Assembly: GCF_000373965.1 (NCBI RefSeq)
Contig: NZ_KB892864.1
Span: 1 to 64,000 of the forward strand
DNA length: 64,000 nucleotides
Direction of reading: 5' to 3'
Source of the DNA: Uliginosibacterium gangwonense DSM 18521
GTDB taxonomy: Bacteria; Pseudomonadota; Gammaproteobacteria; Burkholderiales; Rhodocyclaceae
Part shown: positions 9,000-17,784 of the stretch, piece after piece
How the letters are laid out: every line of letters begins with the position of its first letter
Position numbering within the stretch: the stretch's first letter is position 1
The notes under the pieces: model-generated
Told to the model about the DNA's origin: nothing
The model's database searches: none
What the model saw: only the letters and a program-made list of their open reading frames with translations
Made by a program: the position numbers and the translations under genes

Positions 9000-9635
9000 T
9001 CACTCCTTGCTCTCGACTACAGGCTGAAGCTTGAACTCCAATGCCTGAGGTGGAGTGGGCCCAGACTGCGCTACGCCTTCTGCTGATACCTTGCGTCCGA
9101 GTTCAAAACTCACAAAGCGCTGCCCGGCAAAGGCCGACATCCCCTTGAGTTGTGTCAGATATGCGGGGATATCGTCTGCCTGCATCGCCATGCCTTGCAA
9201 AAGCATGCGGGGGCCGTGGAATTCGATCTGGGTCAACCAAACACCCTGGGTTGGTTTGCTGGCCAGCGCATATAAGTATGCGGCATAGCTTGGCGCTGGC
9301 TGCCCCAATAAACCACCCTGTTGCAAAGCATTTGCCATCTTTTGGAGTCGCCGTTGTTCATCTTGCTTGCCCAGCAGTTCGGCGGCAACCTTAGGGTCTT
9401 TCTGGCGCGCCGCCACCTGCTGCTCCAAGGCTTTGACCTGCGTTTCCTTGAGTGTCACGCGCTGTTTGCTTTGCTCCGCAGCGCTTTCATACGCTCCGAT
9501 ACGGGAGACAAACAACAAGGTCAGCAGCAGCATTGCGGCAACAATCACCAGTAATGACAAAACCATGCTTTTGAATTGAAAATCAGGTTTTGGCGGCAGC
9601 AGTGCCAGATTAACAAGGTTGATCTGCTGCTTCAT
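9000..9635 (-). CDS. PilN-like pilus assembly protein (second MshI-type subunit)
   Basis: 211 aa beginning MKQQINLVNLALLPPK, the PilN signature in which the INL(V/L)N segment binds the PilM-like partner. One transmembrane helix (about 24-44) is followed by a coiled coil (50-90) and a periplasmic domain. In MSHA systems the PilM and PilN functions are encoded as MshI and a second MshI-like gene; this is the PilN half. Its start overlaps the mshI stop by four bases and it is five bases from mshJ. Confidence 0.8.
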   Translation of the reverse strand: MKQQINLVNLALLPPKPDFQFKSMVLSLLVIVAAMLLLTLLFVSRIGAYESAAEQSKQRVTLKETQVKALEQQVAARQKDPKVAAELLGKQDEQRRLQKMANALQQGGLLGQPAPSYAAYLYALASKPTQGVWLTQIEFHGPRMLLQGMAMQADDIPAYLTQLKGMSAFAGQRFVSFELGRKVSAEGVAQSGPTPPQALEFKLQPVVESKE

Positions 9636-10570
9636 GACTCACGCTCCACATCGCGCAATGCTAGGCCCAGTGCATGAAAGATGCTGGCCTGATGATCTGC
9701 ATGTGCTGGCAAAGGGCAAAGACTGCAATCGAATAAAGTCTCCAAAACAATGGGTTTGACTGGAATGTAAAGATTTTCAATCAACAGACTCAAAAGTTCA
9801 TCTGCATAAGCGAAGGGCGCCAACCACAGACATGACGCAGACAGCGCAGAAAACTGATGCTCCACCACATCAACGGAGCGCTGCAACTCCAGCACCAAGC
9901 GATCAAACTGGTCGCGCCGCATCGCATCCTGGCTTGCAAGTGAGGCCAAAGACAAATCAAAGGAACGGCTGAAATAGAGCGCGCCATCCCGGCTGGCCGT
10001 CAGCAGGCAGCCGTTATGGGTGATGGACAATACCAGCGTACCCCGATCAGGCACTTCAAGTAGATCCGCCAGATTGCGCTGCGCCATCTCAGGCACATCG
10101 ATCACCTCAACGCTTGCGTTGTAGGCGCGAAATTGCTGCATGCGTTCAAGGATCAAATCATTAGCAGCCGCGACCACATACCCTTGCGGGCGGCGCATGC
10201 CATGCGTCTGCTCAATGGGCGGAGCAACGTCCAAAGTCACCTTGTCCATGGGCAGACGCAACATATCCTTGACCTGCCAGCGAATCGCCGTCTTGAGTTC
10301 CTCAGGTGGCACCATGGGGAACTCGGTCTGCAGAAACTGATACTCGGAAGATTCCAGCAACACCCACACCACCACATGGCGCAGACGAGATTGCCGGATA
10401 GCAAGATCCAGACGGCCCCCCGCCTTGGCGGTGCTGGCCGATACCTGCGCCAAACACAGAGCTGGCCGCTCCCGATACCGCCTGCTTGCCAACTGGACAG
10501 CCGCCACATAGCCTGGCGAACTCGCCAACACCAGCGGCGTCTGCTCTGTTTTCCGACCAAAACCGAACAT
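9632..10570 (-). CDS. mshI: MSHA biogenesis protein MshI (PilM-like actin-fold protein)
   Basis: 312 aa, cytoplasmic. It opens MFGFGRK and contains PEELKTAIRWQVKDM, the strongly conserved PilM/MshI segment, then AANDLILERMQQF and VIDVPEMAQRNLADLL, with phosphate-loop-like TLVLSITHNGCLL. These mark an actin/FtsA-like fold that contacts the PilN-type N-terminus. I prefer ATG 10570 over the in-frame extension to 10612, because family members start at this MFxFxRK sequence. It begins the second half of the operon, 66 bases after mshQ. Confidence 0.85.
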   Translation of the reverse strand: MFGFGRKTEQTPLVLASSPGYVAAVQLASRRYRERPALCLAQVSASTAKAGGRLDLAIRQSRLRHVVVWVLLESSEYQFLQTEFPMVPPEELKTAIRWQVKDMLRLPMDKVTLDVAPPIEQTHGMRRPQGYVVAAANDLILERMQQFRAYNASVEVIDVPEMAQRNLADLLEVPDRGTLVLSITHNGCLLTASRDGALYFSRSFDLSLASLASQDAMRRDQFDRLVLELQRSVDVVEHQFSALSASCLWLAPFAYADELLSLLIENLYIPVKPIVLETLFDCSLCPLPAHADHQASIFHALGLALRDVERES

Positions 10571-10635
10571 ATCCTGCCCTATGTATTTGTTATACCTTGA
10601 ATCCTGACACACTACCGCCGATGGAAGCGATAAAG

Positions 10636-13600
10636 CTAGTAAACTTCCCGGAAGTAAATCATTTTGTCGTTACTTTTGGCGCCAAAACGGATTCTTGCGC
10701 GGGGATTGTCATCAAACAAATCCCCGTCTCCTGGAACCGTGCAACTGGTATTGTTGGCATCTATCGTCTGGTCAATACCATCCCAATTGTATTTGAGGTA
10801 GTTTGGCACGGCCAAAGCCATATCCAGATACCCTGCCATCCCCGCAGGCCTACTCAACACCAGACCCGCGTTGCCTGAAATCAGCGTGGCCTTGCCCGAA
10901 GTGGTTCCATTCATCGTTGCGCTGATCCCCGTCAGGGAACCATACAAACCGATGCCCCCGCTACACATAACTGCAGCCTTGCTTGTGCTGGACATGGCGA
11001 CTGCGGCGGGTACCGTTATCTGCGTGCAGGCGTCATTTGCGTTCGTAACAAAGCCTCTGCCGTTGTAATACTGCACGTAGGCGGGCACAGGCAATGTCAA
11101 TGTAGGGGAACCATTTGCATTCCCCAGGAATATCCGACCGTAAAACAGTTGAGTTGTTCCAATCAAAGCACCATCCTGCGTTGAATTCATCCCATAAGAA
11201 TAGTTGAGGCTCAAGATCTTTTTCCCATCGTCCAGGCCCTGGATGGTGACCCCATCAGTGTCGACAGCCTTGATCCCGAATCCTGCAGCAAAAGGACCGT
11301 CCGCCCCGGTCGTGCCAGAGGCGCGTTTGACCGACAGGGATGCATTGATCGCCGCAGCCCCGCTGCTCCAACCCCCGCATGCCCCCCCCGTTCCGCTGCA
11401 AGAGACCGCCACACGACTATTCAGGTTTGTTGATGGGGAACTGTTGGTGTCCTGCGCTCCGAACAGGAGCCCGGTCGTCGCAGCGCTGCTAGCCGGCGGC
11501 ACTAAGCTGAGGAATGCAAAGCTGTCGTGATAGTTACTTACCACACTCGCCGAGTTGAGCGCATAAACAGCTTTCAGAGTAAATTTCTCCGTCAAAGGCT
11601 CACCCAGATAGGTAAATGAACTGGAGTTGATACAACTGGTTAGATCAGCACGATTGGTCAGCATATTGCCGCTTACAATAAACGCCGCCGGATAAAAACG
11701 CCCGAAATTATTCGACCCGCTGACCGTCTGAGCGAAGTATGTTCCCGTAGCGGTCATTGAGAACACCCCCACATCAGACACCGTCTGGTTGGTGATTTTG
11801 GTCAGCGCCTTGCTGTAGCTTATCGTGCTCGAACTAGTATTAGCGGAGTTGATGTCAATGGAAGTAGTCCCCAAAACGCCATCAACGAACCCGGCATTCT
11901 GTACAGCAAAGGGACTTGTGAGCTTGATACCACTCAGCACGAAATTCGGTGTCAGCGGCATCTTGTAGCTACCGAATCTATCCTTTTCGCATATATTTGC
12001 CGCACCACTCACGTACGCGCGTGCAGACACCTGCATATGAAACTGCTGCCCCGCCTGACGGTATTTGCTGCATTTACTCAGCGTTGCCACATCCGTGCCG
12101 GAACAAACAGCCCAATCCGAATCATCGCTATCCACACACAAACCATAAGGAATAACCGGGAAAGTGCTCGTGCCCGTCATGGACAGGCCTGCATCACTGG
12201 TCGAGCTGCTACCCGCGTACTTTGAGTTCAGTGATATCTGCCCTGCATCCATGTAATTCAGCGTTACGGTAGCTTGACCATTGGCATCAAAATACAGGGG
12301 AACCGTTGAGGGAGAGGCTGAGCTGGTGGACAGGGCTGTCGTACTCGTGACTGCGCCAGAGCTGCCAATCGCATTCAATGTAAGTGGCATGGTCCCCGTT
12401 GCCGGATTGACATAGCCAGACCAGAAACCGACATTGCGCGTCACTCCGCCAAAAGCAGGAACGCAAGTTTGGGAAGCGCCTGTACTATCTTTGCCCAACG
12501 CCGCAATTGTAATAGAGCCGGACGTGACGCCTGATGTCTGCGTTGGTACTGAATACACAAGCCCTGCATCGCTGAACACCACGCTACAGTTGCTGGCCGA
12601 CAAGGCACCACCATTTACCGAACAAAGTGCCGGATTCTGCGTAAACGCCTTGATCGCGGGGGTGGAACTATTCGCCACCACTCCCACCGTATAAGTTCCG
12701 GCCGTTGTCTCAGCGAGTTGAAATGATGCACCACTACCGGCAAAGGTTTTTGTATCGCCCCCAACCCACCCTCCCGTTGGCAGCAAGGTGACATTGGCAT
12801 TCCCGCTATATGTGCTGCTACAGGCAGCGTCAAGACATGCACGAACCGTGACCGTGGCTGGCGTGCAGGTAAGGCCTTTTGAATTGACCGTAAATTCATA
12901 GTGATCAATTGCAGTAATTGTACTCATCGATTGAGCGCAAACCTGCAAATTGTCGATTTCGTGGGTATTGGTTGAAGCGCCGGTCGACCCCGTCAAGGAC
13001 AGAATGAAATTATTGGGAATCGATGCCTGACCACTTGCTGCCGCCACATTGAAGGAGTTGATCAAGGTTGTGTAGCTGTTGCCCGTTCCCGTGGTATCCC
13101 GCTCAACACTCACCAGTGCTTGCCCTGAAACCCGTGAATCAACCGTCACCCGATACATGTGCCCAGTGGTATTGCTCACAGAAGTCCCCAAGGTCCCCGT
13201 ACCCTTGAGCCAATAATAATTACTTGCCGAGCCACGGATACTGACGGATTGCGGCACGGCAGACGTAGCACAAGGACTGACACCCGGTGCGCAGGCACCG
13301 CTATCGTTCTTATTTGAGAAGTTACCAAACTCGTCCAAACCAAGGCCAAGCCAACCGCCTGCAAAACCACCTACGTTATTAGCCGCCTTGGGTGCATAAC
13401 CCAGTGAGCCCCCAAATCCACCAGGTTGAGGGGTAACACTGGCATCAGAGAGAATCACCGCAATACCATCAGCCCCGGTACCCCCATAACCATAATAATT
13501 AAATGACAACTGCACATAATTGCTTGAACCGGGCAGCAAGCGCTGAAAGCTGACCGCTGTTGACTCGTTTGTCCCCGTATCGGTCAAACGCAAGCGGTTA

Positions 13601-14439
13601 TTCACGATGGAAGGTGTAAATGAACCATTCAAAACAGCAGACGCCCAATCGCTGCCCAAACCTGTTGTACGGTTAAAACTGTCGCTCACACAAGTCAACG
13701 ACAGGCTACTAGGAGAAATGATCAAAGTGCTGCCAATATTCCCCGCACTTGCATACATCCATGCAGTTTGCTGATCGCCACTGGAGGCACTGGGCAAAAG
13801 ATAATAGCTGCCATCCAAGGCCAAACCACGGCTGGCGTCATTGCTCCAGAAATAGACGCCGGTCGTTGCGCTATTTTCCAGATTAGGATTAATCCAGGTT
13901 CCGCCGTTGCTTGAGGCGAAAAATGCCATCCGCAAACTCCCCGCCGCATAGGTAGGAGGTTGGGATTGCACATTTGGCGCGTTGATTGTATTGCCGCCGC
14001 TGGCCTGGAAACTTCCTGCACAATTGGTCGTGGCCGCGCTGCCACAATCGGCAACGGCAGCACCACGCACAGCATAGATCGTGGCAGAAGCATACCGGTT
14101 ATTGTTGCCAGACATGGTCCATGTATAACTTGAGGCTGGCGAGGCAGATAGGTTGAGATAATAGATGCGCTGCTGCACACCGTTCTGACTCGTACTGGCA
14201 CTCGAAACCAGTGTCCACCCTGTTGGTGCCGTGATTGTGGCTGAAGACAAGGCCACCACCTGGGCAATCAACAAATCCCCACTCAAAGCGACAGAAGGCG
14301 TGCTTGTCGAGAGACTACCGTTGCCATATATGTAATTCGCAGTCGTTCCAGATGTATACACGCTGATGGCTGCCTGCGCAGACAGCGCACACAGCAGGCA
14401 ACTCAATGCAACGAGAAATTTCCTGGCCCAATAGATCAT
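10636..14439 (-). CDS. mshQ: MSHA pilus tip/adhesin-like protein MshQ with lectin-like domain
   Basis: 1267 aa, exported (signal peptide ending SAQA, about residue 23). It has at least three parts: an N-terminal beta-rich domain (30-250); a concanavalin/L-type-lectin-like domain (about 255-500), recognised by the DSFNRTTGLGSDW entry and the calcium-site-like DGIAVILSD and LGLGLDEFGNF; and a long C-terminal MshQ/DUF6701 region (about 510-1267) with repeated Ig-like strands and many paired Cys. MshQ proteins are surface components of the MSHA pilus. The lectin-like part suggests glycan binding, an inference. A run of eight G on the coding strand (11382-11389) lies inside the gene. Its start overlaps the mshP stop. 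Confidence 0.85.
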   Translation of the reverse strand: MIYWARKFLVALSCLLCALSAQAAISVYTSGTTANYIYGNGSLSTSTPSVALSGDLLIAQVVALSSATITAPTGWTLVSSASTSQNGVQQRIYYLNLSASPASSYTWTMSGNNNRYASATIYAVRGAAVADCGSAATTNCAGSFQASGGNTINAPNVQSQPPTYAAGSLRMAFFASSNGGTWINPNLENSATTGVYFWSNDASRGLALDGSYYLLPSASSGDQQTAWMYASAGNIGSTLIISPSSLSLTCVSDSFNRTTGLGSDWASAVLNGSFTPSIVNNRLRLTDTGTNESTAVSFQRLLPGSSNYVQLSFNYYGYGGTGADGIAVILSDASVTPQPGGFGGSLGYAPKAANNVGGFAGGWLGLGLDEFGNFSNKNDSGACAPGVSPCATSAVPQSVSIRGSASNYYWLKGTGTLGTSVSNTTGHMYRVTVDSRVSGQALVSVERDTTGTGNSYTTLINSFNVAAASGQASIPNNFILSLTGSTGASTNTHEIDNLQVCAQSMSTITAIDHYEFTVNSKGLTCTPATVTVRACLDAACSSTYSGNANVTLLPTGGWVGGDTKTFAGSGASFQLAETTAGTYTVGVVANSSTPAIKAFTQNPALCSVNGGALSASNCSVVFSDAGLVYSVPTQTSGVTSGSITIAALGKDSTGASQTCVPAFGGVTRNVGFWSGYVNPATGTMPLTLNAIGSSGAVTSTTALSTSSASPSTVPLYFDANGQATVTLNYMDAGQISLNSKYAGSSSTSDAGLSMTGTSTFPVIPYGLCVDSDDSDWAVCSGTDVATLSKCSKYRQAGQQFHMQVSARAYVSGAANICEKDRFGSYKMPLTPNFVLSGIKLTSPFAVQNAGFVDGVLGTTSIDINSANTSSSTISYSKALTKITNQTVSDVGVFSMTATGTYFAQTVSGSNNFGRFYPAAFIVSGNMLTNRADLTSCINSSSFTYLGEPLTEKFTLKAVYALNSASVVSNYHDSFAFLSLVPPASSAATTGLLFGAQDTNSSPSTNLNSRVAVSCSGTGGACGGWSSGAAAINASLSVKRASGTTGADGPFAAGFGIKAVDTDGVTIQGLDDGKKILSLNYSYGMNSTQDGALIGTTQLFYGRIFLGNANGSPTLTLPVPAYVQYYNGRGFVTNANDACTQITVPAAVAMSSTSKAAVMCSGGIGLYGSLTGISATMNGTTSGKATLISGNAGLVLSRPAGMAGYLDMALAVPNYLKYNWDGIDQTIDANNTSCTVPGDGDLFDDNPRARIRFGAKSNDKMIYFREVY

Positions 14440-14915
14440 CAGTATTCAGTCAGCACTACAAGTTGGCGTTCAATGTAATCCGTGCTTTGTAACTCTGTCG
14501 TATTCGTAGAAGGACACTGTGTACCTGAAGTTGTACAGGCTGTCGCGGTAATTTGCCATACGTTATGATCTGCCCCATCGTTAAAAGCTGTGGCAGAACA
14601 AACCCAGGTCACCTTGAAGCCATTCAGGCCGGGGATATTCGCCATCGTTGCGCCTGGGCAATTACCATTCTGGTGCACTGCAAACAAGCCTGCTTCAACG
14701 CCAACGCGTGCCGCCTGATAAGCGCGTGCGCCCTGGATGTCCTGTGCACTGGTCGTGCTGCCCGCCACCGACACTTGCACAATGAATGCTGCCAAGGCAG
14801 CCATGATCACCAGCAGAAAAATTGCACTCGCCAGCACAAAGCCTCGCTGTGCCTCGCGCCTGCCAGACGGATGAGGATGAGCAGAATTACGGTGCATTGT
14901 TGATCTGCATTTCAT
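14439..14915 (-). CDS. mshP: MSHA minor pilin-like protein MshP (PilX-like)
   Basis: 158 aa. After a basic leader (GRREAQRG) comes a hydrophobic helix FVLASAIFLLVIMAALAAFIV, the PilX/MshP form of the prepilin helix, in which the Glu5 found in major pilins is replaced. The C-terminal domain holds a few Cys and ends ERQLVVLTEY. Minor pilins of this type prime pilus assembly at the inner membrane. ATG 14915 overlaps mshO by 29 bases; ATG 14897 is an equally possible start, and neither has a strong ribosome site. Confidence 0.8.
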   Translation of the reverse strand: MKCRSTMHRNSAHPHPSGRREAQRGFVLASAIFLLVIMAALAAFIVQVSVAGSTTSAQDIQGARAYQAARVGVEAGLFAVHQNGNCPGATMANIPGLNGFKVTWVCSATAFNDGADHNVWQITATACTTSGTQCPSTNTTELQSTDYIERQLVVLTEY

Positions 14916-15750
14916 GAGTCAACACCACTTTCTCACCCTTACGTTGCACCCCAAGCGTCATACTCAACATGCCATATTGATCAACCACAGCCTGTGCGTA
15001 ATCAATATCGCACTGGAACACATTGGTCGCCAATACATTGCTGACTGCGCCAGAAAGTGATGCGGGTGCAGTCGGCTGTGTCGCTTGCTTGGCATAGCCG
15101 CTAACCCGCACCAGCGTGCCTGTACCATCCTGACCATTGCTTGTCGCACTGCACACATAGCTGACCGGCCCTCCAATCACCTGGAAGCGGTTGCCCGGAG
15201 ATGGATATGGAAACTGCTTGCTGGGTGTAAAGCTAACGGTGCTGCTTGTTGTATTAATTGCGGAAAACGTGGCGGTATTGTCACCAGCATAGGCGTCTGC
15301 ACCGGGGATACCCAGATTGTAGACTACGACTTCTGCCGCAGTAACCGCCCCGGTTCCCCATCCAGGCAGCGGGCCGATATAATCAAAACTGCCGACCGCA
15401 TTCGTAAAATCCAGCACTGTACACTTTACACCAGCCACCGTTGTTCCCGGCTCAATGCAGTATCTGCCGCCAGTGACCGTAGGTAGAAATTCGATGATCG
15501 AAGTCGTACCCACCGTTGTAAATCGCACGCTATTGGGCAGTGAGCGTTGCACATCGCGCCTCATCCGGCGCAAAGCTGTATCTGCCGTATCAGCCAGAGC
15601 GGCACGCCGCGTAGTATCCATCAGCCCTTCCATCGGACGCTGGATGAACACCGCCACAATAGCGACCAGAATCCCGGTGATGGTCATCACCACCACCATC
15701 TCAATCAGGGTAAAACCTGCTGCGCGGCGCTCAGGGAGAATTTGGCGCAT
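14887..15750 (-). CDS. mshO: MSHA minor pilin MshO (PilW-like)
   Basis: 287 aa with a class III prepilin leader: ERRAAG is cleaved before FTLIEMVVVMTITG, with Glu at position 5 of the mature helix. This is followed by RRAALADTADTALRRMRRDVQRSLPNSVR, typical of PilW/GspJ-like minor pilins, and a beta-rich C-terminal domain with four Cys. Processed by a prepilin peptidase not encoded in this window. It overlaps mshD by 20 bases at the start and mshP at the end. Confidence 0.85.
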   Translation of the reverse strand: MRQILPERRAAGFTLIEMVVVMTITGILVAIVAVFIQRPMEGLMDTTRRAALADTADTALRRMRRDVQRSLPNSVRFTTVGTTSIIEFLPTVTGGRYCIEPGTTVAGVKCTVLDFTNAVGSFDYIGPLPGWGTGAVTAAEVVVYNLGIPGADAYAGDNTATFSAINTTSSTVSFTPSKQFPYPSPGNRFQVIGGPVSYVCSATSNGQDGTGTLVRVSGYAKQATQPTAPASLSGAVSNVLATNVFQCDIDYAQAVVDQYGMLSMTLGVQRKGEKVVLTHEMQINNAP

Positions 15751-16294
15751 AACGGAACCTGTAACCCGTCAGGGTGACGGGGCTCATGCCGGGAGCATTC
15801 ACCGTAACGTCAATGCGCAATGCCGCTGTGTTATCCGTCAAACCCACGCTGGTACCAGCCTGAGCAACGGCCACGCTTGCGCTATATCCCGCGAGACCAC
15901 TAATCGTGACTTTATTTGGGGTAAGGATACCGGCCATGCTGAACCCGGCATAGTCTCCCACATTGTCATAAGGATCAGTTGAGTTGTATCGGTTTTCCGT
16001 CGCAGTCGTCGGCCCCAAACCCTGCACCAGGGTTGCACAACCTGCTGTACTGGCAGCGGTGGTGACGTTTGCATCATCCGGGTCGCAATAAGTAAAAGGC
16101 TTGCTTTCGATTTCCTCCAGCAAGGATTCGGCAATTGCCACCTGCTGCTTGAGCAGCATCGGGTTAGCACTGCTACGCGTGGTGAAGTTGAGTACGCTCA
16201 AAATACCGGCCAAACCAATGCTCACCACAACGATAAAAACGACCAGCTCAATCAGGGTCAGACCGGCCTGGTGACGGCATTGATCAATGCACAT
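15731..16294 (-). CDS. mshD: MSHA minor pilin MshD
   Basis: 187 aa. The leader CRHQAG is followed by LTLIELVVFIVVVSIGLAGIL, a prepilin helix with Leu rather than Phe at position 1. The next segment (QQVAIAESLLEEIESKPFTYCDPDD) is characteristic of MshD and GspI-like minor pilins, which sit in the pilus-tip initiation complex. It overlaps mshC by 11 bases and mshO by 20. Confidence 0.85.
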   Translation of the reverse strand: MCIDQCRHQAGLTLIELVVFIVVVSIGLAGILSVLNFTTRSSANPMLLKQQVAIAESLLEEIESKPFTYCDPDDANVTTAASTAGCATLVQGLGPTTATENRYNSTDPYDNVGDYAGFSMAGILTPNKVTISGLAGYSASVAVAQAGTSVGLTDNTAALRIDVTVNAPGMSPVTLTGYRFRYAPNSP

Positions 16295-16790
16295 AGCCAG
16301 TCTCCGCCTCGATTGTAATGAGCTGGGCCGAAGATCCGCCTGTTACATTCAGGGTTTGATTCGCTGCAAAACTCGGGTGCCCAAGGGGATCAAAATTAAA
16401 GCTGATCGAAGTAATACCCACCCCGCTTGGCGCAGCATCTTGAGAGGCTACGCCATATGCCTTGCCTGTAGCAGGATTGATCAAAGCCGTATTGCAGCTG
16501 CTCACTCCAAAAGAACTGGCAAACTGGAGGGAAATATTGTTACTGGCAATTGCCACACACACCAAACGACGTTTGGCAATCGCAGATTTTTGGGCAAAAC
16601 GCAGGGCTTCACGCGTTTGTTCGGCGTAGCCAAACACATCAAAATCGGACTTCTGCGCAAAGCGAGGGATAATCACAGCGGCCAGGATACTGATGACCAC
16701 CAGTGTAATAACCAACTCCGGGAGCGTAAAACCTGCACCTCGATGTAGAAGGTCGCTTTTACACCGAAACGTCCGCCCCCTGAGGTACAT
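16284..16790 (-). CDS. mshC: MSHA minor pilin MshC (GspH-like)
   Basis: 168 aa. Leader HRGAG precedes FTLPELVITLVVISILAAVIIPRF, where Pro at position 4 and Glu at position 5 fit the GspH/FimT-like class. The body (EQTREALRFAQKSAIAKRRLVCVAI) matches MshC. GGAG nine bases before ATG 16790 makes it a better start than ATG 16805 five codons upstream. The C-terminal domain has two Cys. Confidence 0.85.
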   Translation of the reverse strand: MYLRGRTFRCKSDLLHRGAGFTLPELVITLVVISILAAVIIPRFAQKSDFDVFGYAEQTREALRFAQKSAIAKRRLVCVAIASNNISLQFASSFGVSSCNTALINPATGKAYGVASQDAAPSGVGITSISFNFDPLGHPSFAANQTLNVTGGSSAQLITIEAETGYVH

Positions 16791-16841
16791 GTAGAAAAAC
16801 TCCATGGGCTGCGAAGCAGAACTCTGCAGCCCAATCAGTCA

Positions 16842-17276
16842 TTACGGGCAGTTGGCGCTGGTCAACGCCGTTGTGCTCACAGCAGGAACACTATTCGCAG
16901 CTGCTTCGGTGTAAGTAATCGCACACGAAGATCCGGTTGATTCAAGAATCGTCGCAACAGAACCAGTGGAAGACGTGACGAAATTGCTATCCAAGCCTGC
17001 TGCAATCGCAACTTGGGATGCGCCTGGATACCCATTCACCAGGAAAACATAGCCGCCTTCAACAGGCACCGAGGTACCAGTTGAGCCTTGTGCCAAATAC
17101 TTGGCATGTACCAGTGCTGAACCAGCGCTCACAGCCCCTGCGGCACCCTTCATCTTGGCGATGCGGGCGTCTGAACTCAGGCTCACAAACTTCGGCAGAG
17201 CAATGGCGGCCAGGATGCCCAGGATCGCGATCACAACAACCAACTCAATCAAGGTAAAACCACCCTGTTTTTTCAT
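16842..17276 (-). CDS. mshA: MSHA major pilin MshA
   Basis: 144 aa type IV pilin. The short leader MKKQGG is cleaved before [24 protein letters not shown], with Glu5. The mature domain resembles MSHA pilin: [18 protein letters not shown], a [13 protein letters not shown] loop and a C-terminal disulfide pair ([10 protein letters not shown] ... SANCP). AAGGA seven bases upstream supports the start. Only one MshA/MshB-like gene is present, whereas Vibrio carries both, so this protein probably serves as the major subunit. Confidence 0.9.
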   Translation of the reverse strand: MKKQGGFTLIELVVVIAILGILAAIALPKFVSLSSDARIAKMKGAAGAVSAGSALVHAKYLAQGSTGTSVPVEGGYVFLVNGYPGASQVAIAAGLDSNFVTSSTGSVATILESTGSSCAITYTEAAANSVPAVSTTALTSANCP

Positions 17277-17304
17277 GATTCATTCCTTAAAAACGCAACA
17301 AATA

Positions 17305-17784
17305 TTAAAACCACTGATACGGAGTCATGAGCTGCACCCCTACCTCGTTGGAGTTTCTCACAACAACCTTCCATTGCAACAACTTTTCTGCACTTGCCAC
17401 CAACATTTTCAAATGTTGGCTTCTGGCAGGTTTGTAGCTAAGAATAGACTGACTACTTTCGTAGTACCAACCCGTCTCACTAGAGAGTTTCGCTAAATCT
17501 ATCAGGTTTTCGTTGCTTTGTCCGACCGGCGGAGCCTGCAGGAAATCCAATGGATTATGATTTGCCAAATCCGTCACACTTTTGCCTGCTGCAATCCGCT
17601 GCGCCTTCTCCAGATTCAAGCCACTGCGGATGTTCATCACGGTAGTTTCAACAGCTGTTTTCTCTGCTGTTTCCAACAAGGTTTCAATGCGTGAAGCCAA
17701 TACGCCGATCACGCAGCCCGCAATCACAATGCATGTCAAAACTTCAAAAACGGGTATTCCGAATAAATCCTTGCGGCCACTCAT
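17305..17784 (-). CDS. mshF: MshF-like pilin-related membrane protein
   Basis: 159 aa with one N-terminal hydrophobic helix (about 10-30, IPVFEVLTCIVIAGCVIGVLA), which looks like a pilin helix without the usual Gly-Phe cleavage site, then a periplasmic domain (LETAEKTAVETTVMNIRSGL, GWYYESSQSILSYKP). Position between mshG and mshA and the GWYY... segment fit MshF. The start overlaps the mshG stop (TGATG). The function of MshF is poorly known; the symbol rests mainly on gene order. Confidence 0.7.
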   Translation of the reverse strand: MSGRKDLFGIPVFEVLTCIVIAGCVIGVLASRIETLLETAEKTAVETTVMNIRSGLNLEKAQRIAAGKSVTDLANHNPLDFLQAPPVGQSNENLIDLAKLSSETGWYYESSQSILSYKPARSQHLKMLVASAEKLLQWKVVVRNSNEVGVQLMTPYQWF

